Shown: positions 29,524 to 39,849 of the stretch, piece after piece
Layout: each line of letters starts with the position of its first letter
Position numbering within the stretch: position 1 is the first letter of the stretch
Assembly: GCF_014066305.1 (NCBI RefSeq)
Contig: NW_023501080.1
Location: forward strand, 372,001-436,000
Source of the DNA: Letharia columbiana
Taxonomy: Eukaryota > Ascomycota > Lecanoromycetes > Lecanorales > Parmeliaceae
Reading direction: 5' to 3'
Length of the DNA stretch: 64,000 nt
The notes under the pieces: model-generated
Database searches by the model: none
What the model was told of the DNA's origin: nothing
Seen by the model: the letters and a program-made list of their open reading frames with translations, nothing else
Translations under genes and position numbers: made by a program

Positions 29524-29981
29524 ATTCTACTACGAGTAAAGATCTATAAATTAAATTCATAATTTTTTTTTTAATTAGGGCTATTAAGTAAATAGATAAG
29601 CGATCTTTAATAAGCGAACTTTAATAAGCGAACTTTAATAAGCGATATTTAGATTCCTTACTTATTAATAATTATAGAGCCAAATTTTAGAATTCTTAAA
29701 AATTTGGAAAGCGTAAATAACGCTTTATAACTTGAAAAAAAAATTCAAAATTTTAATAGAAAATAAAAAAGTTATTCCTATTGTGAATAACGTATATCTA
29801 TTTTTAATAAGGGAGACGCGGAAGGACGAGATTTTAATAATTATAAATGCTAATTTATTTATCTATAATAACTTAGTTAATCTAATTAAAGAGCGTAGTA
29901 ACTCTAAATTAATAATTAACTATATATATAAATTTAAGATTTTCTAATTTAGCTCTATCTTATTCTTTTATATATATTAAT
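29524..29981 (+). repeat. Least mutated copy of repeat 'M'
   Basis: This single-unit copy starts with the same CGAGTAAAGATCTATAAATT words. It retains TG and CA (ATTTGGAAAG, CTTGAAAAAA, TTGTGAATAACG), so it escaped much of the RIP. It contains an open frame of 71 codons at 29,732-29,947, lysine- and isoleucine-rich, with no recognisable domain. That frame is probably just a consequence of lower mutation, not a gene. Confidence 0.6.
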
Positions 29982-29984
29982 ATT

Positions 29985-30060
29985 TTATTCTACTATTATA
30001 TCTTATTCTACTACTATATCTTATTCTATTATTATATCTTACTATTATTATATTCTAATA
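29985..30060. repeat. ~18-bp tandem repeat
   Basis: Units of the type TTATTCTACTATTATATC are repeated about four times and then decay into the following sequence. Similar words occur just left of the M copy (29,500-29,523), so M may have inserted into this array. Confidence 0.6.
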
Positions 30061-30479
30061 TACTATTTTTAATTTATTATTTAAGTTATTTAAGAGTATA
30101 TAAACTAAGTTATTATAATACTAGCTTTCTATAAAACTAATTTAGATATAGAGTTATAATTACGTCGTTATATTATTATAAAGAATTCTTATTATTATAA
30201 AAAAAATCTTATTATTATAAAGAATCTTTATTATATTAACGGGCGAGCTATAAAATAAAAAGAATAAAATAATAATAAAGAGAAATATCGCGAAGAATTA
30301 TAGATAATAGAGATATATACTAGTATAATATATAAGTTCTATATAAAATAGTTATATTACTTCGAGATAAAGTATTATATCTTACTTTTATTATCTAAAA
30401 AGAGTATTATATTTTAAAAATATATTATATTATTTTAAAATAAGTATTACGTTAAAAAGATATATTATATTAAGATAAT

Positions 30480-30985
30480 ATATATATTAAAATTAAAATA
30501 GTCTATTTATTAAGATTAAAATAATTTATTTATTAAGATTAAAATAATTTATTATTATAATTAAAATAGCTTATTATTATAATTAAAATAGTCTATTATT
30601 ATAATTAAAATAGTTTATTATTATTATAACTAAAATAATTTATTTATTAAGATTAAAATAATTTATTATTATTATAACTAAAATAACTTATTATTATAAT
30701 TAAAATAATCTACTATTATAATTAAAATAATCTATTATTATAGTTAAAATAATCTATTATTATTATAATTAAAATAATCTATTATTATTATAATTAAAAT
30801 AATCTATTATTATTATAGCTAAAATAATCTATTATTATTACGACTAAAATAGTCTATTATTAAGACTAAAATAGTCTATTATTATCGAAGACTAAAATAA
30901 TCTATTATTATTAAGATTAAAATAGTCTATTATTAAGACTAAAATAGCTTATTATTATTAAAGACTAGAATAGTCTATTATTAGA
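30480..30985. repeat. AT-rich minisatellite, ~17-25 bp unit
   Basis: More than twenty imperfect units of the type TTATTATAATTAAAATAGTC lie in tandem. The unit changes along the array from ATAATTAAAATAAT (left) to AAGACTAAAATAGTC (right). No gene is contained in it. Confidence 0.85.
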
Positions 30986-31199
30986 AGTTATATATAGCTT
31001 TATTTCTTATTAAATAAACTAGAAGTATAATTATAGAAGAGTATTAAAATATAACTCTCGCGTATCTTAATTATTATATTTTTTAGTTATTTGAATTTAT
31101 ACTATATTTAGAATCTAATCTCGAAGAGATTTTAAAGTATTAATTCGTTCGTTCTACTTCGTATATATTACATATCTAATATTTAAATAAACTTTTCAA

Positions 31200-31272
31200 A
31201 AGGTTTTTATAATTTTTTTAAAAATTTTTTAAAAAAAAAAAAAAAAAAAAATAAAATTTTTTTTTTTTTTTT

Positions 31273-31310
<38 letters not shown>
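31200..31310. repeat. Poly(A)/poly(T) tract near the island edge
   Basis: Runs of A followed by runs of T up to about 40 bases. This is similar to 21,228-21,435 and close to the transition into normal composition. Confidence 0.9.
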
Positions 31311-31314
<4 letters not shown>

Positions 31315-32209
31315 GCTCTCGAAGAGCTTTTAAAGAGCTTTAAAGAATTTAAGAGATTTTAAGAAATTTAACTCTAAGAATTAAGAGAGACGTTATAATA
31401 TACTAGTTTTTAATATATCTTTACGAATACTTTATCAAATTTCGTCTACGCTTTTTTATTCGAAAGTATATAACTAACTCTATAACTCTATAAACTTATT
31501 TTATTATTGTATTTTGATAAAAGAAAAGAAATCAAAAAAGGTAGATTTAAGCATTTTGAAGTTCTTTTCCAGCATCCTCTTTTGGACGTACCCGCCTGTA
31601 CCCGCGTTTAGATCGAAATCGAAGAAATAAGGTGTATTTTAGACTAGAGATCGCGAAATCCGATGATCTGATTGGTCACTAGCATCTTAGCGTAGAAGCC
31701 ATTTGAGATTTCAAGTCTTGAGCATTGAGAAAGCAAGCTTTCCGATCAGGCGTATGGATTGTACTCGACCACGAGAAGCCTCGCCAATGTCTCTGCACAA
31801 CTAGTGGCAAAGTCACTGATGGAAGAGCGCATGCTCATACAGTAGGGTCATAGCGTAGGGATTAGGCATGTCGCAAAGCCGACAGAGGGTAAGGCAAGGG
31901 AACTCGACGACCGTCTCGGAGAAAACAATGCGCTGTATCAGACCGTAATGCAGGCTCTCGCTGCATCGAAGAAACCCTGACCGATGTTGATAGCCTCAGA
32001 TCTAAACATGGTCTGCAACTATAATGAACCACTCGAAGAAAGAAGTGCCCCAGATGAGAATCACGTGGACAAATGAGCCCATGCAGCCCCTACTTCCACA
32101 GCGCTCACGACATGGATCGGTCCCTAGCGGTGATCGTCCAGGACTATCGGAAACTCTGAAAACAACGCACGATCGAAGCCGCCGTGTCTAGGTCTCGATC
32201 TCAATACGC

Positions 32210-32893
32210 AAGAACTTTCAGTGGGCCATCAAGGATAAAAGTGGCTTTGACATGCTCTTAGATCGCCTTCGCTATCAAAACGACAGTCTATACTGTTTGC
32301 TGCCACAGGAGAGTAGTAGTATTATCACAAGAGACGTATTGGCCAACTTGATTAACGCGCAACATTTAAGAGGCTCTTGCAATATACAGCTGTCGCATTG
32401 CCATCGGCACAAAATACCATCCAGGACAGTTTCGCCACTTCCCATTACACGACCATAGCCTCAGCTGCCATGACTTCCTTGCAGTTTGCGGATGTTGATC
32501 ATTCGTCACTAGTCAACGTCTGGATCAACGAGACGTCTATCGGCTACAACGATGAAGGCTCCAATCTTGGTTCTCTCTCCAAGCAAGGATATGCGCCGAC
32601 GCGAGTCTCTGTAGAGAAAAGATGTCGATGTACTTCGCCAATGATGATGTAGATGATATTAGACGCAAAGCGACCCTTGAACGAGCCAGCGAACTGGCCT
32701 TGTTGTTGAAAGAGCCACGACATTTTGGGTTCGCTACCATGCCATGCTTGGGTGTTACTACTGATCTGAACGACAAAAGTATTGGACCAGCTGGCGAAAT
32801 GAAGCTGGTCTCTGAGCTTGCGGCAGCTGCGGACCCCGTTGCGCACTCCGTGAGTTTGCACGATATCCTGTTCTTGGAGGAATGTCGCTCCTA
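32210..32893 (+). pseudogene. HeLo-like (HET-S/prion-inhibition type) gene relic
   Basis: In one frame around 32,225-32,345 the peptide QWAIKDKSGFDMLLDRLRYQ continues with NDSLYCLLP. This resembles the conserved helix region of fungal HeLo / 'prion-inhibition and propagation' domains, where a W-A-x-x-D-K-x-x-F...L...L-R-x-x-N-D-x-L-x-x-L-L-P pattern is usual. The frame meets a stop just upstream (in the CTAGG near 32,190) and dies at 32,458. Apparent continuations lie in two other frames (32,377-32,652 and 32,622-32,894, the latter with a PRHFGFATMPCLG stretch). The gene is therefore broken by at least one stop and two frameshifts. Intact relatives are regulated cell-death proteins; this copy cannot encode one. 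Recognition is by pattern only. Confidence 0.5.
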
Positions 32894-33399
32894 GGAACCG
32901 CCAGAAATTGGTGTGAGATTTCGACTCGTGACTTCGTTAGCAAAAGCTTTATATGAAATGCACAGTACTGGATGGCTCCACCGGCGTGAGCTGTCAGTCT
33001 GATGACTCTGTAGCCTGTGATCAAGAGACAGATTCTCGGCCGAGACTTCTGCCTCACCATCAGAGTTTTATATATATTCGGCTCCAACCCTGGGTTCCTC
33101 ACTGCCTGTGTTGGAGACGACATTCACACTTCTGCTCACCAGAATATTGGCTGTTTCGTCGGCCGTCGGCTTCTAGGACTCTAAGTCCATCTCTTTGCCC
33201 ACCACGTGGTGATTCTTATAAGCAGAGACCTCGTGACTATTTTGGGGCGTGACGGACCCTGAATTGACTCCACCGTTCCTGAAGATAAGAAGTATCAAAT
33301 AAGAAGCAAACGCAGGAACATGGTCGGCGCTCCCCAAACTTGAGCAATTACTGAGTCTCTAAACAGCACCGAAAACACCCGGCCTCAACTGCAAAGCTG

Positions 33400-33681
33400 T
33401 GTCTCCCCATACGTAACGTTTCGACTGTGCCAACAGCTTCCCGAGTGCCGCTTTCTGGCCCTTTCTTGCAGTCCGAGAGTGTTGTAGTGGGTATCGGTAA
33501 TGACGGACTCGAGCAAGAGAAGCCGCTTACCGATGCTGCGAGAATCCAACCAGTCATCCCACCAGAGCCCCCTTGGTGGTTCAATCCTCGAGATCATCCG
33601 CAAGACAGTCACCCAAATTGACACGGCAACGAAGAACAAGCACCCAGCCTCAATCATGTCGCTGCGGTGGTGATGGGCCAT
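33400..33681 (-). pseudogene. Pth11-like seven-TM receptor fragment, frameshifted
   Basis: From a methionine at 33,681 the minus strand gives a hydrophobic helix (CLFFVAVSIWVTVLR) followed by an arginine-rich loop and GLWWDDWL. This is the hallmark start of the fungal rhodopsin-like integral membrane domain (SAT4/Pth11-related), where W-D-D-W/Y precedes the second helix. After DDWL the frame turns polar (DSRSIGKR), while the +1-shifted frame reads the expected hydrophobic ILAAS and then a GTAAGC donor. A one-base shift near 33,563 therefore broke it. No further helices are recoverable downstream, so the gene is also truncated. Family members are plasma-membrane receptors or orphan transmembrane proteins; this one is a relic. 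Confidence 0.55.
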
Positions 33682-34012
33682 TTTGTCGCGTTCAGAGTCT
33701 TGCTCGTACTTCGCGAGAGGTGTCGTGGTAGATGAATGGGAGCGATATCTCCGATAGGTATAGTAGGAATTCTGCCGAGATGGCGGTGGTGGGGGTCGCT
33801 CACTGTACAACAGTACCCATCGCAGGTGAGCATTGCCCCTTTGAGGATTCGAGCATGTTTTATTCCGCACTCTGGCGGTCGGTTTCAGCAAAGGTAAGCA
33901 TTGAAAAGCGGGGCGCCACGGCGGTCGTCTTCACAGAGTCGACATTTCAAACCTCAGCAGTAGCTACTCACGCTCGCTGCTGGGAGGTGTGGGAAACTTT
34001 TTTAAAAAGGGG

Positions 34013-34018
34013 GGGAAA

Positions 34019-34060
<42 letters not shown>
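34013..34060. repeat. G-run and poly(A) tract
   Basis: GGGGGGG followed by A9, TTT and an A run of more than 30 bases, in an otherwise normal-composition stretch. It could be a retroposed tail or a homopolymer error; the flanks give no recognisable gene. Confidence 0.85.
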
Positions 34061-34061
<1 letters not shown>

Positions 34062-34099
34062 GGTGAGTTATTCTCTGCAGCCCCTGCAGCAGCAGCTTG

Positions 34100-34940
34100 A
34101 TCGGACCCACTTTGCGGAGACAATGCGGGTGGTGCGGTGGACCGCCTTTTATCCTTGCCTTGTAGGCAGTCGTTGTAAACCTATGGCGGTCCTATATCAA
34201 CATCGCGTCAATGACTTAGGCAAGGAGAGCGAAAATTGGTGATACGTGCCGCGCTCCCAAGGGATCCCCTCCAGTCTTGCCGTGTTCTCAGAGCCATTTA
34301 CTCGCCGAAGGGCGGATTAAGAAGCTGCGTTCTCCGTTTTAGGATAGCTCTCTACTGCGGCCCTGGCTTTTTAGAGACTTCGTCACGAGGCAGGGCGGCA
34401 GAATGAAACGGATCCGACTCCCTTTAAGGTGCCCTACCCCTTTGTATGTTTCCAGATTACGATTTTCCTTTGAAAGTATACAGTTATTCACAGTTATTTA
34501 ATGGCTTGATTGTTAATGGCCAGAGTGCAATCTGGTGAAACGTTTCGACTTCTGTAAGTGCTACTAGTGATATTGGAGTTCAAGGGTTTGAGCAAAGTGC
34601 TTGTAGAATTACTGTCTAAGTTGAAGGAGACTGCATCGATGCCAGTCATGATCCCCTGTCTTGCTTGCAAAGTATTGTCCTTCTCGAGGACCCACACTAT
34701 CTGAGTGGTTCCTCGATCACGTCAAGTCTGAGGAGTGAAGATGGACGAATTTCCAGCGGATGACCCCTAGCGATGATCCTGTCTGTCGGATCGGAGATAC
34801 ACAACGCCCGTGTCATAGGAAAATTGGCGCGTTACCATATGGATCAAGTTACGTGTTTGGATTCTCCACTCATCGTTAAGAAGCTTAATCCACGTATCCT
34901 GGACCCTTCAGCTTTTACGTCAAACAAGGCAAGAGGGACA
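34100..34940. other. Intergenic, nothing recognised
   Basis: Ordinary base composition with only short open frames in all six readings. I see no domain, tRNA or repeat. It may hold further decayed gene sequence between two pseudogenes. Confidence 0.6.
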
Positions 34941-34949
34941 AGCATCCAA

Positions 34950-35620
34950 AACCTGATACTGTCCATAAGCATAGTCGACCTATACTCTCAAGCACTGAGT
35001 GGCGCGTCGTTTTGGACTCATACAGAGTGGCGTTGCTCGGACGCAAGTGATAGGAAAGCAAGGAGGGAAAGGAATCAAAGCAGACAGAAGCCCGGAAATG
35101 CACATTTGAAAAGATACAACGCAACAACCCTTACCTCTCCATAATACTTGCCCCTCCCGAAATACGTCGCAGTGAAATACGACACGCTCCTAGCCTCACA
35201 AGCGCCTGATATCTCAACAACCTGCGTCCCATGAGCGTGTTGCGCATCCACCGGCGCGAAAAATCGCTCCAGACCCTCTTTGACGGCGCCCAGGGGCGTC
35301 AGTAGGCCCAGCGGGCTGGAATAACTGGCGGTCACATTTTCTGTAAACACGAAAGAGAGCGCGTCGAGATTTTTACCGTCGATGGCTAAGGGGTAGAGGG
35401 GGAGCGTGTTGTTGAGGATTTGGGCACTGGCGTCGGCGGATTGGGAACCCGTGGCTTGGGTGTAGTCTGCTGGAACGTTGTGAAGAGGGATGGGGCTCGG
35501 AGGGATCGGTGGGAGGGTCGGGTTAGATAGGCAGGTTCTGTGGGGTTGAGTGGGATTTGGCGAAGACGGATACCAGCGCGATGGCTGCGGACTAGATTTC
35601 AGATGCGGGAAGTGTAGGGT
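34950..35620 (-). pseudogene. SnoaL-like (NTF2-fold) protein, degraded
   Basis: The central frame (minus, about 35,460 to 35,133) reads FTENVTASYSSPLGLLTPLG and continues to FTATYFGRGKYYGE. This fits the secreted or cytosolic SnoaL-like small-protein family of fungi (a cone-shaped fold with variable or no enzymatic role). A GTAAGG donor follows at 35,132, and an acceptor at 34,980 leads in phase to VDYAYGQYQVLDA, the expected C-terminal motif. The frame then stops early after DACPSCLV. Upstream, a signal-peptide-like stretch (SAAIALVSVFA, about 35,580) is out of frame with the body, is preceded by a TAG, and no start ATG is found. The gene is judged broken at both ends. Confidence 0.55.
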
Positions 35621-35649
35621 ATGGTATCTGTTGGAAAGGTATGTAGGAT

Positions 35650-36560
35650 TGATTGATTGATTGACTAGCTACGGAGGGTCGTGTGCTACTTATACCATGT
35701 GAAGCCTAGACTGGTTTGCCACTATGAGGTGTAGATACGACACACAGTGCCGCAGCAACTCTCAACAGTATCTCTTTCTGTGGTTTTGATTGTGTTCTGG
35801 AAATGCAATGACGATGGTTGTGAATAGCGTAGCTGAGGGCAGACGCGGGGTCAGATACAGGTTCGGCACTTGGCGGAGGCTGGGGTGGAGTGAAGTGGTG
35901 TACATAAGTCTCCTGCACATGTAGTACGAGTTCTGACCTCTTGCGTACTGACGCAAGCGGATCGTCGAGAAGCCCCCACCCCCCCAACAAGACAGGAAGA
36001 TATGCCATGGGATATATGGCTAGGATCCGCATGTTCTGGCAAGTCTGCAATCTGTTCGTGTTTGCAGGACTTTCTACGTTCGAAATCAGCCGTTCTATCA
36101 TTGAATGAGATCCAACGGGGAATGCTGGTAGTGGTGGTACAAAAGAACAAAATCAGAAGAGAAAGCGTTGTTTAAAGATTGTCTTCCCGGTCTCCTTATG
36201 TGATTACATAGCCTGCGGGGGGTGTCTGAGGGTCCATTCGAGTTAGCCCTGGGGAAAAGGGATGTGTTCTCGATTGCCAGAATCGAATTCATGTATACGT
36301 GAACGGGGAATGCTACATCGAGTCTAGACAGGCTCATCGCCGTCCATACTTTCGAGGCGGATGCCATACACAACAAGGAAAGTCTTTCCGTCACGCCATC
36401 CGCGAACGCACGCCTGCATTATCACGCTTGAAACACGCATCCCTACCCACAGGTTCAGCAGAGATAGCTAGTACAATTTCGGTATCTGGGGGTGTCGCGA
36501 TGCAGACTTCGTAATGTCGATAAAGGTCGAGCGGTTCACAATTTTGCTGCTGTACCCCAA
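35650..36560. other. Intergenic, nothing recognised
   Basis: Normal composition, a (GATT)n run of about 20 bp near 35,647, and several open frames under 135 codons that overlap one another on the minus strand. None resembles a family I know. It probably contains the 3' UTR of the gene ending at 36,565. Confidence 0.6.
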
Positions 36561-36564
36561 TCCG

Positions 36565-39500
36565 TCAACCCTCGGTTATCATTTGCTGACTCTGGATGGA
36601 GCCCCTGGAACGGATACTCCGAGACGGTATGCGACCCAACAGGCGTGCCACAAAGGAAGGGTTCCGCTGCGGACTGCTTGGACTCTTGCTCAACGAATCG
36701 CCAGCGTTGGAGCTTGGCGGAGTCATCAAGAGTGGCGGTAGTCCATCAAGCACCTCCTTTTGATCCCTGACTTGCTTCTCCAACCACGCCAACTTATTGT
36801 CTTGCTCTGCATGGTCAGCAGCATCCTGCCGCGCATGAATCGCAGCGCCCTGGTCCATGAGCTGTTGCTTGAGTTGGAAGAAACGCCTGTTGCGTTCGAG
36901 CTTCATTTCCGCCTCGACTTTGGCCATCTTTTGCTCAAGAAGTACCTTTTCAATCGACAGATAGCGAGGGTCCGACAGCTCTACGTAGCTGATTCCGTCC
37001 GGAACTGAGTAGTCTGCTTCATCGTCTGCGACGTCGTCAGTAGAAGCTTCCTCGTCGCTCCTAGATTGCAGGACCATTGGGATTCCGAGCGTGGTCACCT
37101 CCGGTGCATGCGGTGGTGTCAATGTTTTCGGACCAGTCTTTTCTCTTCTACCGCCCACCATCGCTTTACCGCCAGAGTCGTCTATATCTGCGTCAAGTAC
37201 GTCCTGCAGTTCCATGTTGATCTCCAAACCAGGTCGTACGAACAATTCCCAAATCGAGGGGAGGATTATTTCGCCCGTAACGTGGGATATGTTGTAGTAG
37301 CCCTTCTCGACCATTGACCTGTGTTTAAGTTCATGCCCAAAAGCTTCCTGGATTAGATTATGGAGCCCCTTTGGACGAATTAGCGCAAGACAATCGAGTA
37401 AGAATTTAGATCACCCACCTCCCAGGTCTGGCACATGTCGACGGGGAAGATGAACTTCCGGCCAAGCCAATCCCTCATTATGACCGGCTGTTGTCTCGAG
37501 GGTTCTGCCTTCCACGGCGTAATGTGCACTTGCTGCCTCTGCATCGAGTCCTCTGCTTCCGTATAATTATTTTCGCGCTGCATGGCATCTTCTGACGTGT
37601 CCTCTGTTGCGATAGATACGACGGCTGCGGTTGATGGTGGGACTGCTGCTGCCGCTGCCGCTGCCGCTGCCCTCTCGTCTTGTTCTGCCTTTTCGTCTAG
37701 AATCAGCTTCTTCAAACGAGCGAGCTCCTCACTATCCGTTTGCTTATCTTCGGGGGGAGGAGATGGAGTGGTTACTGGCAGCGGGGGAGGAAGTGGAGTG
37801 AATACTGGAGGGGAAGGAAGTGGAGGGAATACTGGCGGCGCATACCACTGTTGCGGTGTATACGTTGGGTACGATTGATGCGGGTAGGGCACATGATATG
37901 GCTGGGTTGGAACATTCTCATCTCTTGCTGGTCTGTGGGGATGAAAATAGGAATCGTTGGTGGAATTCCAGCGTCCAGAATTCCAAAAACTCTCCTCTCC
38001 GGAAATGACGCCGGGATCGACAGTAGTCCAATTGAGCAAGAGTGTTTTGGCCGTCTCTTCCGCTCGAGTCCTGAGATGGTTCGCGTCTCCAGGCCGAGGT
38101 CTTACGATCAATGCTGTAACACTCGATTCGTGAGGTACAACGCTCAGGAACCATTGCGCGGTTGGTGTTACTATCTCCGTTTCAGGCGGTGACCATTGGC
38201 TCTTGCCGAATTTTGTGTCTAGTCCCTTCGTACTTGCTGTAATTTGGGGTCCGCTGGGCTCCATAGCAAGGTCTTCCATAAGAGAATGTACAGTCTCATC
38301 CGCGAGTGGGATCTCGGGCGCAATAAAATAGTGCACAGAAGCAGGGGACTGAGATTGTGGGTCTGAATTTATCCCTGAATGGCTTGGCTGGCTGATAGAA
38401 GCGCTATCAGCGTGAACCAAGTCTGGACTTTCATTGACCGATATCAGTCTGCTACCACCTGAACCAGCTTCTGAGACCTTGTAGTCTTCGACAATATGTT
38501 CGGATTGTGATGACGATCTCGCCGGTACACTTAGGTCAGGCGACACATCACGTGATCTACGATCATTGTCCTCCACCCCCTTCTGGATATTCTTTCTTTC
38601 CTCCATCTTTTCCTTTGCTTCCTTGTCTTCATTAGATGCGACACCCCAGGCGCTCCATGAGCCATCTGCCGCTGCTACCGTGTTTTCCGGTGCGTTGTCA
38701 ATGACAGTCGGATCTGGATTCTTGGAAACATCGTTGAGCCAAGCGTTCTTCTTGTGCTCCTTTTCTGTGGTGGTGGTGGTAGTAAAGGTCACCCAACCAT
38801 CTTCGCCTCGTGCCTTGATTTCTTCGGCTTCTTCTACCTCATTTCCTTCTTCACGTGGGCCCCAAATCCCAAACCCAGAGTCCAAACCGGTAGTAGTGGT
38901 CTTTTTCTTGTTTTCTTTGTTGTTGTATGTCGTGTCTGTTGCTGAATCCTTCGCAGCCTTTGGAAAGGAGTCCATATGGGTGCTGGTGTTCGCACTACCG
39001 CCTCCTGCCCAGCCTCCGACTGAACTGAACCCACCAATGTTGGTCCTTTCCGTGGGACGAGCCTTACGCTCCGTCTTTGGTGCACCGCCATCCAGAGCTA
39101 CGTCGCTATCAGTCCCCTCACTATCCCGCTTATTCTCGATTATGTTCCGCAAGTTTTGTCGTCTGTCGCGATCCTCTTCAATCTGTTTAAGACTCAAGAT
39201 ACTTCGCCGATTTTCTAGCACAACTCCCACGAGCATCCTACTCTCCTTTCGAATGTCCGCTTGTGTGAAGACTGTTCCGGCGTTGGGTCTGTGCTGTGTT
39301 AGGTAATATGACTCGCGCACTACTGGGTTTGCAGATGACTTACATGAAAAACTTCGCTGCTTCAGTAGCCCGTGCCAATTGGACGACATGCAACAATACG
39401 TTCAATGTTGATTTCATAGATTCTAGTCCGGCCTGCAATGGTCTAACGCGATGTCGCTGGAAATACCAGCGTACTTTGCTTTGGAACCTCGTAGAAGACC

Positions 39501-39798
39501 TCGTATCTTGACAACTTACAGATATGAACTTCGAAATGCTTTGGAAGACATCTTCGCAAGTATCTAGGATCTCGTGAACCACTTCGACCATGCGTGGTTG
39601 GTAGACTCGTGAGTCTCGTCGGAGAACGCCCTCTAGCTGATGGAGAACGGTAGCTAAAAGTGATATATCGTTTGCGATACTCGACATCTCTCTCTCTGCT
39701 TCGTAGAATGTGGAGATAAGATCGTAGATTGTTTGAGATAATTGGAGACCCGTGGCGGCGACGCCTGCCACCGAGGTAGCCACCGATAGAGGATCCAT
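36565..39798 (-). CDS. fungal_N-terminal domain plus ubiquitin-like domain (ULD) protein
   Basis: Three exons on the minus strand: 39798-39344, 39288-37419 and 37368-36565, with GT-AG introns of 55 and 50 bp; about 1042 residues. The N-terminus MDPLSVATSVAGVAATGLQL is typical of the fungal N-terminal domain found on STAND/NLR-like and HeLo-like proteins. A long low-complexity middle (acidic, Ser/Pro-rich, an Ala run, Pro-rich PPP tracts) follows. Then comes a ubiquitin-like domain split by intron 2: GRKFIFPVDMCQTWE joined to GLHNLIQEAF, then YYNISHVTGEIILPSIWE. A charged helix (KVLLEQKMAKVEAEMK) suggests a coiled coil near the C-terminus. Known relatives are uncharacterised; a scaffold or signalling role in cell-death pathways is inference from the N-terminal domain. 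The gene heads a minus-strand cluster with HET and caspase genes. Confidence 0.85.
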
Positions 39799-39849
39799 AT
39801 CGAAGCGATCGATGGCGCATCGGCAGCCGTCGCAACGGAGACTGCTAAC

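Larger units (their letters stand above)
1..31500. repeat. RIP-mutated, AT-rich transposon island
   Basis: Almost the whole stretch is A/T with scattered C and G. The dinucleotides CA and TG are nearly missing: between 1 and 13,300 I found only about half a dozen (near 3024, 3182, 4870, 9475, 9697, 10,343). CG, CT, GC and AG are common, for example in TAGCGC and GCGATA. Loss of CpA/TpG in favour of TpA on both strands is the known signature of repeat-induced point mutation in Pezizomycotina. Because TGG, CAA and CAG become stops, no frame stays open; the only ORF above 60 codons lies at 29,732-29,947. The content is multiple diverged copies of a few transposons, described separately. No cellular gene, tRNA or rRNA was seen here. 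The edge to normal composition is at about 31,500-31,560. Confidence 0.93.

Noticed and set aside
32758..33123. 121-codon minus-strand frame
   Set aside because: It has no recognisable features and overlaps the HeLo-like relic, whose motif lies on the plus strand.
38566..39306. 246-codon plus-strand frame within the ULD gene
   Set aside because: Antisense shadow of exon 2; a Ser/Phe/Val-rich artefact of Glu/Lys codons on the true strand.
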